This document shows, one piece after another, positions 7,716 through 15,099 of a DNA stretch of 34,706 nt. The position numbers and the translations under genes were made by a program. This DNA is from Planctomycetota bacterium (GTDB lineage: Bacteria > Planctomycetota > PLA2 > JAEUHO01), in assembly GCA_027625315.1 (NCBI GenBank), contig JAQBWE010000004.1, forward strand, positions 1 to 34,706, in the 5' to 3' direction. The notes under the pieces are model-generated. The model was not told the origin of the DNA. It made no database searches and saw only the letters and a program-made list of their open reading frames with translations. Numbering within the stretch: position 1 is the stretch's first letter; each line of letters starts with the position of its first letter.

Positions 7716-9133
7716 TAGGGAGTTCCTTCGCTGAGGCTCGGCGCCGGATCGCCGTCCAGCTTGTAGGTGGCCTTGCTCGGGCGATAGCTGCCCATGCGCG
7801 TCATGAGTTCATCGACGATCGCGCCGTCGTACTCCAGTTCGGCGTGATCGCCGCCGGTGCCGCGCACCTCGATGCGATCGCCTGCGATGCAGACGCCGCG
7901 GAGGTAGCAGGGGCCCTCAATGACCAAGTCGTCGCCGACCCACAGTACGCCGTTGAAGAACGAGGCTGAGCCCGAGCTCAAGGTGCAGTCGCCCGTCACG
8001 ATCACCACGCCCGTGCCGCGTAGCGGACGGGCGCTATCAAACACCGCGTCGCCTTCGATCACCGTGAGCGTGTACTCGCCGAGGTCGGCGGGCAGGATGG
8101 TGTGGTCCGTCACGGCCACATCGGCCATACCGCGCAGCGCGGTCAGGTTGTTGCCAAACACCTTGCCAAGGGAGAAGTCAAAGCCCGGGATTGAGGCCGT
8201 CGAGGGCGCCCCCGTGACCTGGCTTCCGCTCTGGAGGACCGGCGAGGCCGTGCCCTCGCGGTACCCGATGCCCGCCCCGGAGCTCCCGCGCACGCGGCCT
8301 CGCGAGCCGATCGTGACGCGATAGCCGTTCTGGGCACAGATGGCGGCGGCGGCCGGCGGCGTGATGGTCATGCGGCGCAGCTCGGTGGCCGCCGCGTAGG
8401 TAGCGAACCGCGTATTCGGTCCTTCGCCAAGGGGCTGGGCCGCGCGCGGGCGCCGGTAGAGGCTGCCGCGACTCTCAATCATCCAGACGGAGCCCGCCCC
8501 CACCTGGCCCCGCGCGCTAGAGACATCGCGCGTGCCGTGGGCGCGATCGCGCCGGCCGTTCTCGTTGGTGTCGAGGAACTCGTCGATGCCGTCCTCGTAG
8601 ATGCCGTTGCCATTGGTGTCCGTGAAGGCTTCAGCGGGCGACCCCAGGCGCACCTCGTACCGCGCCCAAATGCCAGGCGTGATCTCGTACTCGCGCGTCA
8701 GCCCCAGGTCGGGGTCCGCGGTCTCGTTTACCGGCGGGTTCGCCTCGAGGTCGAGCCGCGGCGCGAAGGCAGTCACGGGTTGCACCGTTTGACGGCGGAA
8801 CCAAGAGAGGGACTCCGCCACGCCGGCCAACGCGACTTCGCGGGCTCTTGCCGGCGCGACGATGTCGTACTCAGTGATGCCCTGACCCGCACGGCTCGAC
8901 TCTGAGCTCGAGGCGATGATGCCGGCCAGCATGAGCACGGAGAACACGGCGATGAGGAGGGCGTAACCCCGCTCCGCGGCAGGGCGGCCACGCGGGGTCG
9001 AACCGGTAAGGGGGGCAGGCATGTAGGGGCTACGTTCTGCTGCCGCATCCGAGCATCTCACGCTCATCCCGGGGGACAACCGGGATGTACGCCCTATCGG
9101 CCGGGGCTGCGCGGGTAAGCGAGTCGTTTTCAT
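7715..9133 (-). CDS. PilX-like pilus assembly protein with calcium loops
   Basis: A protein of about 472 residues with an N-terminal 'AERGYALLIAVFSVLMLAGIIASSS' segment. This resembles PilX/GspK-type minor-pilin N-termini (Gly-aromatic, hydrophobic helix, no Glu at +5). Two acidic loops, 'FTDTNGNGIYEDG' and 'FLDTNENGRRD', repeat the motif of the giant neighbour, so the two proteins probably belong to one assembly. The C-terminal part ('VIVTGDCTLSSGSASFFNGVLWVGDDLVIEG') reads like a right-handed beta-helix, as in other PilX-like proteins of this type. I chose ATG 9133 because AGGTGAGG lies six bases upstream. The ORF opens at GTG 9145, and an internal ATG at 9022 would give a normal 20-residue prepilin leader but has no ribosome site. 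The stop overlaps the next gene's ATG by one base. Confidence 0.82.
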   Translation of the reverse strand: MKTTRLPAQPRPIGRTSRLSPGMSVRCSDAAAERSPYMPAPLTGSTPRGRPAAERGYALLIAVFSVLMLAGIIASSSESSRAGQGITEYDIVAPARAREVALAGVAESLSWFRRQTVQPVTAFAPRLDLEANPPVNETADPDLGLTREYEITPGIWARYEVRLGSPAEAFTDTNGNGIYEDGIDEFLDTNENGRRDRAHGTRDVSSARGQVGAGSVWMIESRGSLYRRPRAAQPLGEGPNTRFATYAAATELRRMTITPPAAAAICAQNGYRVTIGSRGRVRGSSGAGIGYREGTASPVLQSGSQVTGAPSTASIPGFDFSLGKVFGNNLTALRGMADVAVTDHTILPADLGEYTLTVIEGDAVFDSARPLRGTGVVIVTGDCTLSSGSASFFNGVLWVGDDLVIEGPCYLRGVCIAGDRIEVRGTGGDHAELEYDGAIVDELMTRMGSYRPSKATYKLDGDPAPSLSEGTP

Positions 9134-9145
9134 GGAGCGCCTCAC

Positions 9146-9547
9146 CTAGCGCCTGTCGCCGGCCGGGCGCTCGGCGCGTTCGCGGTCGCGGGCCTCGCGC
9201 TCCGCGCGCATCTTCTCGAGCAGACGCTCGATGAGCTCGTCGGCCTCACGCTGGCTGGCGGTGCTGGGCGCCTGCCGCGGGGCAGGGGGCCGCGCGGGAG
9301 CCTGGACGACCGGAGCCGAGAGCAGGACCGGCTCCTCCTCGACAAGCGGAACGGTGCCGAACGAGCCGTCGGCGGCTGCGCCGGTCGCCTGGCCGCTCGA
9401 CGCGTCGGCGACGGCAAGGAGGACGCCGAGCGCCGCCAGCAGGAGGCCGGCGAGCCAAACGGCGGAGCGTGTACGGGAGCGGGCCGGAGCCAGGGGACTG
9501 CGGGGAGACACGGCGGCAGCGCCTCTCTTCCCACCACGAGGCCCCAT
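9146..9547 (-). CDS. Small membrane-anchored protein, first pilin-operon gene
   Basis: An unrecognised protein of about 133 residues. A basic N-terminus (GPRGGKRGAAA) is followed by one membrane helix, 'AVWLAGLLLAALGVLLAVADA', a Pro/Ala-rich linker ('QAPARPPAPRQAPS') and a charged C-terminal helix, 'EADELIERLLEKMRAEREARDRERAE', likely a coiled coil. The shape fits a bitopic inner-membrane protein that docks a partner, as in pilus or secretion assembly platforms (PilN/PilO/GspC-like topology), but no sequence family is evident. I prefer ATG 9547 over the TTG at 9595. The stop TAG forms part of the ribosome site of the PilX-like gene, 13 bp before its ATG, so the two are co-expressed. Confidence 0.62.
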   Translation of the reverse strand: MGPRGGKRGAAAVSPRSPLAPARSRTRSAVWLAGLLLAALGVLLAVADASSGQATGAAADGSFGTVPLVEEEPVLLSAPVVQAPARPPAPRQAPSTASQREADELIERLLEKMRAEREARDRERAERPAGDRR

Positions 9548-9740
9548 CGACCCGCGGTGGCCCCCCTGCGGAGCCGCATCTGCAGGCGGTCTCAAACCGG
9601 GACAGCGGCCCTAGGGACTTTAGGCCCGCCCGACCGCCCGGCGGGGCCTGGGCCCCGGCTCAGGGAGGTCCGTAGGCAACCCGCGGCTAGGCTTAGGCGT
9701 CCCTGTAGGCAGTACCCGCTGCACCCCCAAGGAGATCCCC
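9548..9740. promoter_or_regulatory. Divergent promoter region, pilin operon / selenoprotein
   Basis: A 193-bp region between divergent genes. On the plus strand, AAGGAG (9729-9734) precedes the GTG start of the thioredoxin-like gene by six bases. On the minus strand a TAAAGT hexamer near 9620 could be a -10 element for the pilin operon. I see no clear -35 element and no extra gene. Confidence 0.45.
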
Positions 9741-10958
9741 GTGGACCGATTCCCCTTCCGAGCGCTGCTGACCGCGTCGCTCGCCGCTGCGCTGCTGTGC
9801 GTGGCCGCCGCCCCGCTCGCCCTCGCCGAGGGTGAGGATCTCGAGGGCGCAGGCATTCAGTGGATCGATGGCTGGGCCGCTGGCCAGGCCAAGGCAACTG
9901 AGGGCGGCAAGCTCTGCTTTGTCTACTTCGGCCGCAAGACTCCCACCTGACCCCCCTGCGTGCAGCTTGAGAACCGTGTGTTCTCCACCGCCGACAGCAA
10001 GCAGATCAGCGACAAGTACGTGGCAGTCCGCCTCCTTGGCGGCAACGACCTCGACGACGAAGGCCGTGACTTCATGCAGCGCTACGGCGTGCAGGGCTAC
10101 CCGACGTTGTTGGCGATGACCCCCGACGGCGCCGTCCTCGGCACCGACTTCCAGCGCGACGTCGCGGGCATTCTCGCCACGATGGATCAGGCCGCCACGG
10201 CCGATCAGAACTTCCGCACGAAGGCCAAGGAGCTGGGTGCCTCAAAGTTGCCCGAGGCCGTGCGCACGATGGCGGGCCTGTACAAGGACCGCATGCAGTG
10301 GGCCGAGGCCCGCACTCGCTACGAGCAGCTCGTCGCAGCCGGCGGCAGCGTTGAGGACAAGATGAGCCTGCTCGACGTGCTCGGGAAGGTCAACGACGTG
10401 CCCGCGCGCAAGGAATTGCTCGCGAAGCTTGTGAGCACGTGCAGCGATCGCCCGGAGTGCATCCAGTGGCGCATCGACCTGGCGACCGCTGACCTGCCGA
10501 CCGTCATTCGCAGCCGCGACGAGTACGTCGCGATGCTCGAGAAGAAGAAGACCGCTCTCGAAGGTCTGCTGAGTGAGGTCAAGTCGGCTGGCGACCAGGC
10601 CGTCGTCCGCAACGAACTCGCCAACGCGCTGTCCGGCACGGGCGACAAGGACGGCGCTGCGGCGCATTGGGACTGGATCCTCGCGAACGCGAAGGATTGC
10701 CCGGCGGTGCCCGACGCCCTCTGGGGCAAGGCCATCGCTGCCGTGAACGGCGGCTACATGGACTCCGACGTGGCCATGGTCAAGGAGGGCCGCGCGCTGC
10801 TTCAGAAGATCGTGGACGAGCACGGCTCGCACCAGATCGCGGGCCAGGCGCGGCGCGCGCTCATGCAGGTCGAGCAACTCATCACCCAGCTCGAAGCCAA
10901 GGCTGGCGGCGACGAGGATGGTGGCGATGACGACGACGGTGACGAAGAGGACAAGTAG
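9741..10958 (+). CDS. Secreted thioredoxin-fold selenoprotein (UxxC), TGA read as Sec
   Basis: The ORF track splits this gene into 9741-9950 and 9960-10958, but both are in the same frame and only one TGA (9948-9950, codon 70) separates them. Read through, the product has 405 residues. It opens with a Sec signal peptide (FRALLTASLAAALLCVAAAPLALA|EG). Then comes a thioredoxin fold: 'GGKLCFVYFGRKTPT-U-PPC', so the stop sits exactly at the first CxxC position and Cys73 is retained, with the cis-proline motif at 'VQGYPTLLAMTPDG'. About 230 residues of helical, TPR-like sequence follow, then an acidic tail (GGDEDGGDDDDGDEEDK). A hairpin suited to a bacterial SECIS lies 18 bases after the TGA. The GTG start has AAGGAG six bases upstream. 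I infer a periplasmic thiol/selenol oxidoreductase needing SelA/SelB/selC/SelD encoded elsewhere. The alternative is a nonsense mutation, which explains neither the position nor the hairpin. Confidence 0.87.
9969..9985 (+). promoter_or_regulatory. Candidate bacterial SECIS hairpin
   Basis: GAGAAC-CGTGT-GTTCTC is a perfect 6-bp stem with a five-base loop, starting 18 bases after the in-frame TGA. Bacterial SECIS elements lie immediately 3' of the UGA inside the coding region. They have a short apical loop with a G among its first two bases, and here G is second. SelB would bind this to deliver Sec-tRNA. The stem is short, so folding and conservation need checking. Confidence 0.68.
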
Positions 10959-10987
10959 TCCCCACCGCGCCCAGTGACCCAACGAAG

Positions 10988-11021
10988 CCGCCCCGTCTTC
11001 GCACGGGGCGGTTTCATTTTT
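10988..11021. terminator. Shared intrinsic terminator of convergent genes
   Basis: CCGCCCCGT (10988-10996) and ACGGGGCGG (11003-11011) form a perfect 9-bp GC-rich stem with a CTTCGC loop, followed on the plus strand by TTTCATTTTT. This is a strong terminator for the selenoprotein gene, which ends 29 bp upstream. The convergent flavoprotein gene stops at 11014, so its transcript enters the same stem. Confidence 0.85.
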
Positions 11022-12255
11022 GGGATCGATCTGCCTCGGCCCGTGCTGCCGCGCGGCCGGCGGCCGTGCCTGAGGCCCAGGCCCACTGGAAGTTGAAGCC
11101 GCCAATCCGGCCGTCGACATCCAGGATCTCGCCACAGAGATGGAGACCCGGGACCCTGCGCGACTCCAGCGAGTCCAAGCGCACCTCAGCCAGCGGGACG
11201 CCACCCGCCGTAACCTCCGCCCACGTCCAGCCGCGCGGTCCCGTGACCGGCAACTCCATCGCCGTCAGCGCCTCGACCAGCACCGAGCGCTGCACCCGCG
11301 TCAGATCCAGGCGGCGTGCGCTCGGGTCAAGCCCCGCGCCAGCCACCAGTACGTCAGCCAAGCGCCGCGGCATGCGCGCGGCCAGCCAGGCCGCGGGGTT
11401 CTGACCGCGCAGTTCTTGGAGTGCGGCGTCGAGCGTCGCGGGCGTGTACTCGGGAACCCACGAGACGACGAGCGTGCCGCCCTCCAACAACCAGTGCCGG
11501 CTGATGTCGAGCACCGCGGGGCCGCTCAATCCGAAGTGCGTGCAGAGCAACGCGCCCTCCGCTGTGGGCGGGCGCTTGCGGCCCGGTGCGCGAACCTCCA
11601 AGCGTACGGGCGTGGCGATCCCCTTCAACTCGGTCAGAGGATGGCCAGCGGGAAGCAGCAAGGGCACGAGGGCCTGCTCGATCCGCGGAGTGAGTCCATG
11701 GCCGAGGCCCTGCACCATGGCCAGCCCATGCCCGTCGGAGCCGCTCTTTGGCAAGCTCTTGCCGCCCGTGGCCAAGACCACCCGCCGCGCCAACAGCACG
11801 CCCGCCGGCGACTCCACGCGGAAGCCAGCGGGCTCCGGAACGAGCGCCTCGACCCGGAACGGGTGCACGATCCGCACACCCGCGTCGCGTGCGGCGAGGA
11901 CCAGAGCATCGAGCACCGTCCTCGCCTTGTCCGTGACGGGAAAGAGCTTGCCCGTCTCCTCGCGCTTCAGCTCGACCCCGAGCTCCGCGAAGAACGCTGT
12001 CGTCTCGTCGACGCCGAAGCCACGCAAGACACGGCGGATGGCCGGCGGAGTGGAGCCCGCGAAGTCACGCTCGTCGACCGCATGGTGCGTGACGTTGCAG
12101 CGCCCGCCGCCGGCCACCAGAATCTTCGCGCCCAGCGTGCGTGCGCCATCGACGAGCGTGATGGCAAGACCCGGCCGTTCGCGCCCGGCCTGGACGGCCG
12201 CCATGAGGCCCGCGGCGCCCGCTCCCACGATGACGATGTCGGCGGACTCCTGCAC
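11014..12255 (-). CDS. HI0933/BaiN-family FAD-dependent flavoprotein
   Basis: A 413-residue flavoprotein of the HI0933/YhiN/BaiN family, normally about 390-420 residues. FAD binding is shown by 'IVIVGAGAAGLMAA' (dinucleotide fold, residues 7-20), the family signature 'GGGRCNVTH' (49-57), 'VVLATGGKSLPKSGSDGHG' mid-protein, and the C-terminal 'EVTAGGVPL...GLHLCGEILDVDGRIGGFNFQWAWASG'. Family members are soluble NAD(P)/FAD oxidoreductases, and one was described in bile-acid 7-dehydroxylation. The physiological substrate here is unknown. The start is GTG 12255, six bases after TACACT with no Shine-Dalgarno site, which fits a leaderless transcript. It is divergent from the sensor phosphatase and convergent with the selenoprotein. 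Confidence 0.93.
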   Translation of the reverse strand: MQESADIVIVGAGAAGLMAAVQAGRERPGLAITLVDGARTLGAKILVAGGGRCNVTHHAVDERDFAGSTPPAIRRVLRGFGVDETTAFFAELGVELKREETGKLFPVTDKARTVLDALVLAARDAGVRIVHPFRVEALVPEPAGFRVESPAGVLLARRVVLATGGKSLPKSGSDGHGLAMVQGLGHGLTPRIEQALVPLLLPAGHPLTELKGIATPVRLEVRAPGRKRPPTAEGALLCTHFGLSGPAVLDISRHWLLEGGTLVVSWVPEYTPATLDAALQELRGQNPAAWLAARMPRRLADVLVAGAGLDPSARRLDLTRVQRSVLVEALTAMELPVTGPRGWTWAEVTAGGVPLAEVRLDSLESRRVPGLHLCGEILDVDGRIGGFNFQWAWASGTAAGRAAARAEADRSQK

Positions 12256-12267
12256 GCGCCGAGTGTA
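12256..12267 (-). promoter_or_regulatory. Candidate leaderless promoter -10 (TACACT-N6-GTG)
   Basis: On the minus strand TACACT is followed by CGGCGC and the GTG start at 12255. No Shine-Dalgarno site is present. The -10 hexamer would place the transcription start on or next to the start codon. The same layout appears before the genes at 25802 and 27673. Confidence 0.5.
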
Positions 12268-12313
12268 GGCGCGCGGCCCGCTGGCTCCTCAACGCTTCGC
12301 GGCCCGCGCCGGG

Positions 12314-12319
12314 TACGAT
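12314..12319 (+). promoter_or_regulatory. Candidate -10 element (TACGAT) of sensor phosphatase gene
   Basis: TACGAT fits TANNNT and lies 29 bases before the TTG start, leaving room for a short leader that includes GGAGGA at 12338-12343. No clear -35 box is visible at the usual distance. It lies only 46 bp from the divergent TACACT element. Confidence 0.4.
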
Positions 12320-12348
12320 CCGCCCGTCCCAGCGATCGGAGGACCGCC

Positions 12349-14400
12349 TTGGCTCGTATCGTCTCTTTGCGCACGCGCCTCTTGCGCCAGCTGGTCTTGC
12401 TGATCGTGGCCGTGGGCGGGGCACTGCTCCTCGCGACGTACTTCGGCAACCAAGCCGCCGTTCGGACGCTGTCCGCAGACTCGATTCGCCGAGCCCAACT
12501 GCAAACCGCGACGCATCTGGACCGCTTCTTCGATCCGGTCGTGCGCTACCTCCGGATCGCCGAGAACCAGCGCGCACGTGGACTCCTGCCGTTGGAGGAT
12601 CCCGAGCGCGTCAACGCCATGCTCGTACCCGTCCTCGCGCGCTATCCCCAGGTGTCCTCCCTCATGGTGGCCGACGACCGCGGTCGCGAGCACATGGTGC
12701 TGAGGATGCGTGCGGCGTGGCGCGTCCGACAGACGCGGGTGGATGAGTGGCAGGATGAGGTGCGCTGGACCGAGTGGTCCGAAGAGCAGCCCACCCCCGT
12801 GGAGCGGCTCGAGAAGCTGGGCTACGACCCCCGCACCCGGCCGTGGTTTCAGGCCGCGCTTGAGCATCTGGCGCCGGACGCACCGGGTGGCCTGCCCGAC
12901 GCCCGCTGGGACGCGCGCCTGTCTTGGACAAAGCCCTACACCTTCTTCACTACGAAGGAGCCGGGTATCACCGCGGCGCTCGCACGACGCGGCGGGGACG
13001 GCATCACTCGGGTCCTCGCGTTCGACATCCTGCTCCGCGACCTATCGCTCTACACGACGCGCGACGACGTTCAGCCGAGCGCCAACGGGCTCATCGCCGT
13101 CGTGGAAGAAGAGACGAACGAAGTGCTTGGACTGCCGCGCACGCCGCCCTTCCTCGACGAAGTCGCGCGCATGGCGGCGGTTCGCAAGCACATCGACGAG
13201 ATCGACACGCCGGTGCTGACCCAGGCCAAGAGCACGTGGACCGCGCGCGGCGGCGTGACGGGTTCCCCCTTCCGCTTCGAGGCCGGCGGCCAGGCGTGGT
13301 GGGGCGACATCGCGCGCTATGAGCTCGCCAGCGACCGGAAGTTGCTCGTCATCACCGTGGTCCCGGAGGCCGACCTCCTCGGCGACTTGGCGCGCTTGCG
13401 CTGGATCCTGCTCGGCGTGGTCTTGCTTGCCCTCGGGATCGCGATCTGGCAGGCCTGGCGCCTCGCCGACAGCGTGAGCGACCCCATCGAAGCGCTGGTC
13501 GCCGCGTCCGAGCGGATCGCGCGCGGCGAGCTCGACACCCCCACCGCGGTTGCGTCGGATCTGCGTGAGGTGCAAACGCTGGCCGAAGCTCAGGAACGCA
13601 TGCGCCTCGGCCTGCAGGTGCTGATGAAGCTTGAACGCGACCTGCAGGTCGCACGCAACATCCAGCAGCAGACTTTCCCAAGCATCCTCCCGGGCCTCAA
13701 GGGCTTCGACGTCGAAGGCTGGAGCGAACCGGCCGATGAGACCGGCGGCGACACCTACGACATGATCGGGCTGAGCGGCGGCTGGCAACGCGCAAGCCTC
13801 GTCGCAGCGGATGAGTCGGCGGATCGCGCGGTCCTCATGCTGGCTGACGCGACGGGCCATGGGATTGGGCCCGCGCTGTGCGCGCTCCAGCTGCGCGCCA
13901 TGCTGCGCATGGCGATGCGCATGGGAGGCGATCTCGAGACCATCGCCAAGCACATGAACACGCAACTTTACGAAGACCTCCCCTCGTCGCAGTTTCTAAC
14001 GACTTGGATTGGCATGCTCGATCCCGACGAAGGCACGCTGCGTACCTTCAGCGCAGGTCAGGCCCCCCTGCTGCGTTACGAGGCCGCCAGCGACTCCGTC
14101 CAAATCCTCGCAGCAGACGCACCGCCGTTTGGCATCCTGCCGATCATTCCGATCAACATCAAGGAGGCCGTGAGCCTGGCCCCGGGCGACCTCTACATCG
14201 TGTTCTCGGACGGCATCTACGAAGCGAACGACCCCGACGGGAACAAGTTTGGGGAGGACCGGGTCATCGAGATCGTGCGTGCCCACCGCCACCGCTCGCC
14301 GCGCAAGATCCTGGAGGCCGTTCGCGCCGGCGTCGAGGCGTTCGCCCGCGGTCGTCCGGCCGACGACGACCGCACCGCCGTCATCATCAAGCGCCTGTAG
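12349..14400 (+). CDS. Membrane sensor serine phosphatase (HAMP-SpoIIE/PP2C)
   Basis: A 683-residue sensor phosphatase. Order: membrane helix 1 (about 11-31), a large extracytoplasmic sensor region (about 35-345, Cache-like, with 'VARYPQVSSLMVADDRG' and 'DPRTRPWFQAALE'), membrane helix 2 (about 351-368), a HAMP linker (about 369-425), a short coiled coil and a SpoIIE-type PP2C domain. The metal-binding residues are visible in 'ETGGDTYDMI' (about 464-473), 'LMLADATGHGIGPAL' (Asp500), 'VFSDGIYEA' and the terminal 'DDDRTAVIIK'. Such proteins dephosphorylate anti-anti-sigma factors (STAS domain) in partner-switching systems, but no STAS or anti-sigma gene is in this window. The long ORF from 11140 is antisense to the flavoprotein. 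The real start is TTG 12349, with GGAGGA five bases upstream. Its stop region overlaps the convergent plsY stop by 14 bp. Confidence 0.92.
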   Translation: MARIVSLRTRLLRQLVLLIVAVGGALLLATYFGNQAAVRTLSADSIRRAQLQTATHLDRFFDPVVRYLRIAENQRARGLLPLEDPERVNAMLVPVLARYPQVSSLMVADDRGREHMVLRMRAAWRVRQTRVDEWQDEVRWTEWSEEQPTPVERLEKLGYDPRTRPWFQAALEHLAPDAPGGLPDARWDARLSWTKPYTFFTTKEPGITAALARRGGDGITRVLAFDILLRDLSLYTTRDDVQPSANGLIAVVEEETNEVLGLPRTPPFLDEVARMAAVRKHIDEIDTPVLTQAKSTWTARGGVTGSPFRFEAGGQAWWGDIARYELASDRKLLVITVVPEADLLGDLARLRWILLGVVLLALGIAIWQAWRLADSVSDPIEALVAASERIARGELDTPTAVASDLREVQTLAEAQERMRLGLQVLMKLERDLQVARNIQQQTFPSILPGLKGFDVEGWSEPADETGGDTYDMIGLSGGWQRASLVAADESADRAVLMLADATGHGIGPALCALQLRAMLRMAMRMGGDLETIAKHMNTQLYEDLPSSQFLTTWIGMLDPDEGTLRTFSAGQAPLLRYEAASDSVQILAADAPPFGILPIIPINIKEAVSLAPGDLYIVFSDGIYEANDPDGNKFGEDRVIEIVRAHRHRSPRKILEAVRAGVEAFARGRPADDDRTAVIIKRL

Positions 14401-15022
14401 CGCGATCCACCCGCTTGCGCTCCGCCAGCAGCGCGCGCACTTCCGGCACGAGCTTCGGCGCCGTGAGGACGGCGAGGCCGAGCCCAAGACACGCAATTGG
14501 TACGCCGTAGAGCCACCAGCCCATGGGTGCTGCGACGAGAGTCGCGAAAGCCGTGGCGGGCGCCTCGTCACGAATCCCGTGCGTCTTGCGCAGCAGCAAC
14601 CAGACGGCGATGGTCGTCAGGATCCACGCGGCGACCAGCCAAGGACAGAACACAAGCATCGCCCCCGCGGCGGCGGCGAAGCCCTTGCCGCCGACCACGC
14701 GCCCCATCGCCAACGAAAGCCACGGGTTGTAGTTGTGTCCCGCGATCGCTCCCACGGTCGCGGCGACCTGCGTGACTGTGTCGACGTCACCTCGCCAGAG
14801 CGTGGCCAACAGCACGGCGGCCACGCCTTTGAGCCCATCCAGCCCGAGCACGGCGAGCCCGAGCAGCCGCGATCGCCCCACCCGCGAAGCGTTGAGTGCA
14901 CCGACGTTGCCCGAGCCGCCTGCGCTCACGTCCTGGCGCGCGACGACGCGCACGAGAATCCACGCGACGGGGATCGAACCGGCGAGGGCGCCGATCAAGA
15001 ACGGCACGATCAAGTCGGTCAT
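14387..15022 (-). CDS. plsY: Acyl-phosphate:glycerol-3-phosphate acyltransferase
   Basis: A 211-residue polytopic membrane protein of the PlsY family, which moves an acyl group from acyl-phosphate to glycerol-3-phosphate in the first step of phospholipid synthesis. Visible signatures are 'GSIPVAWILVR' (motif 1), 'GGSGNVGALNASRVGR' (the SGNxGxxN phosphate-loop motif 2, slightly divergent from SGNPGATN) and 'GRVVGGKGFAAAAGAML' (GKG motif 3). About five membrane helices can be seen. The start ATG 15022 is preceded by GGGGAG, and TATACT lies about 25 bases upstream. It is divergent from the transglutaminase-like gene and convergent with the sensor phosphatase. PlsY normally partners PlsX, which is not in this window. 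Confidence 0.9.
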   Translation of the reverse strand: MTDLIVPFLIGALAGSIPVAWILVRVVARQDVSAGGSGNVGALNASRVGRSRLLGLAVLGLDGLKGVAAVLLATLWRGDVDTVTQVAATVGAIAGHNYNPWLSLAMGRVVGGKGFAAAAGAMLVFCPWLVAAWILTTIAVWLLLRKTHGIRDEAPATAFATLVAAPMGWWLYGVPIACLGLGLAVLTAPKLVPEVRALLAERKRVDRATGA

Positions 15023-15047
15023 GCGGGCTCCCCGGCGGCGTGGGGGC

Positions 15048-15053
15048 AGTATA
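15048..15053 (-). promoter_or_regulatory. Candidate -10 element (TATACT) of plsY
   Basis: On the minus strand, TATACT lies 25 bases before the plsY ATG and upstream of its GGGGAG ribosome site. A plus-strand TACCCT (15068-15073) could serve the divergent gene at 15100. The 77-bp gap is therefore probably a compact bidirectional promoter. No good -35 is apparent. Confidence 0.5.
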
Positions 15054-15099
15054 GCGGCGCGCCACGGTACCCTACGCCCTCGTCTCGGGAGGCCCGCTG

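Noticed and set aside
11140-12348. Open frame extending the sensor phosphatase upstream to 1086 residues
   Set aside because: It is antisense to the well-supported flavoprotein and has Arg/Gln-rich random composition. TTG 12349 with GGAGGA begins the membrane helix.
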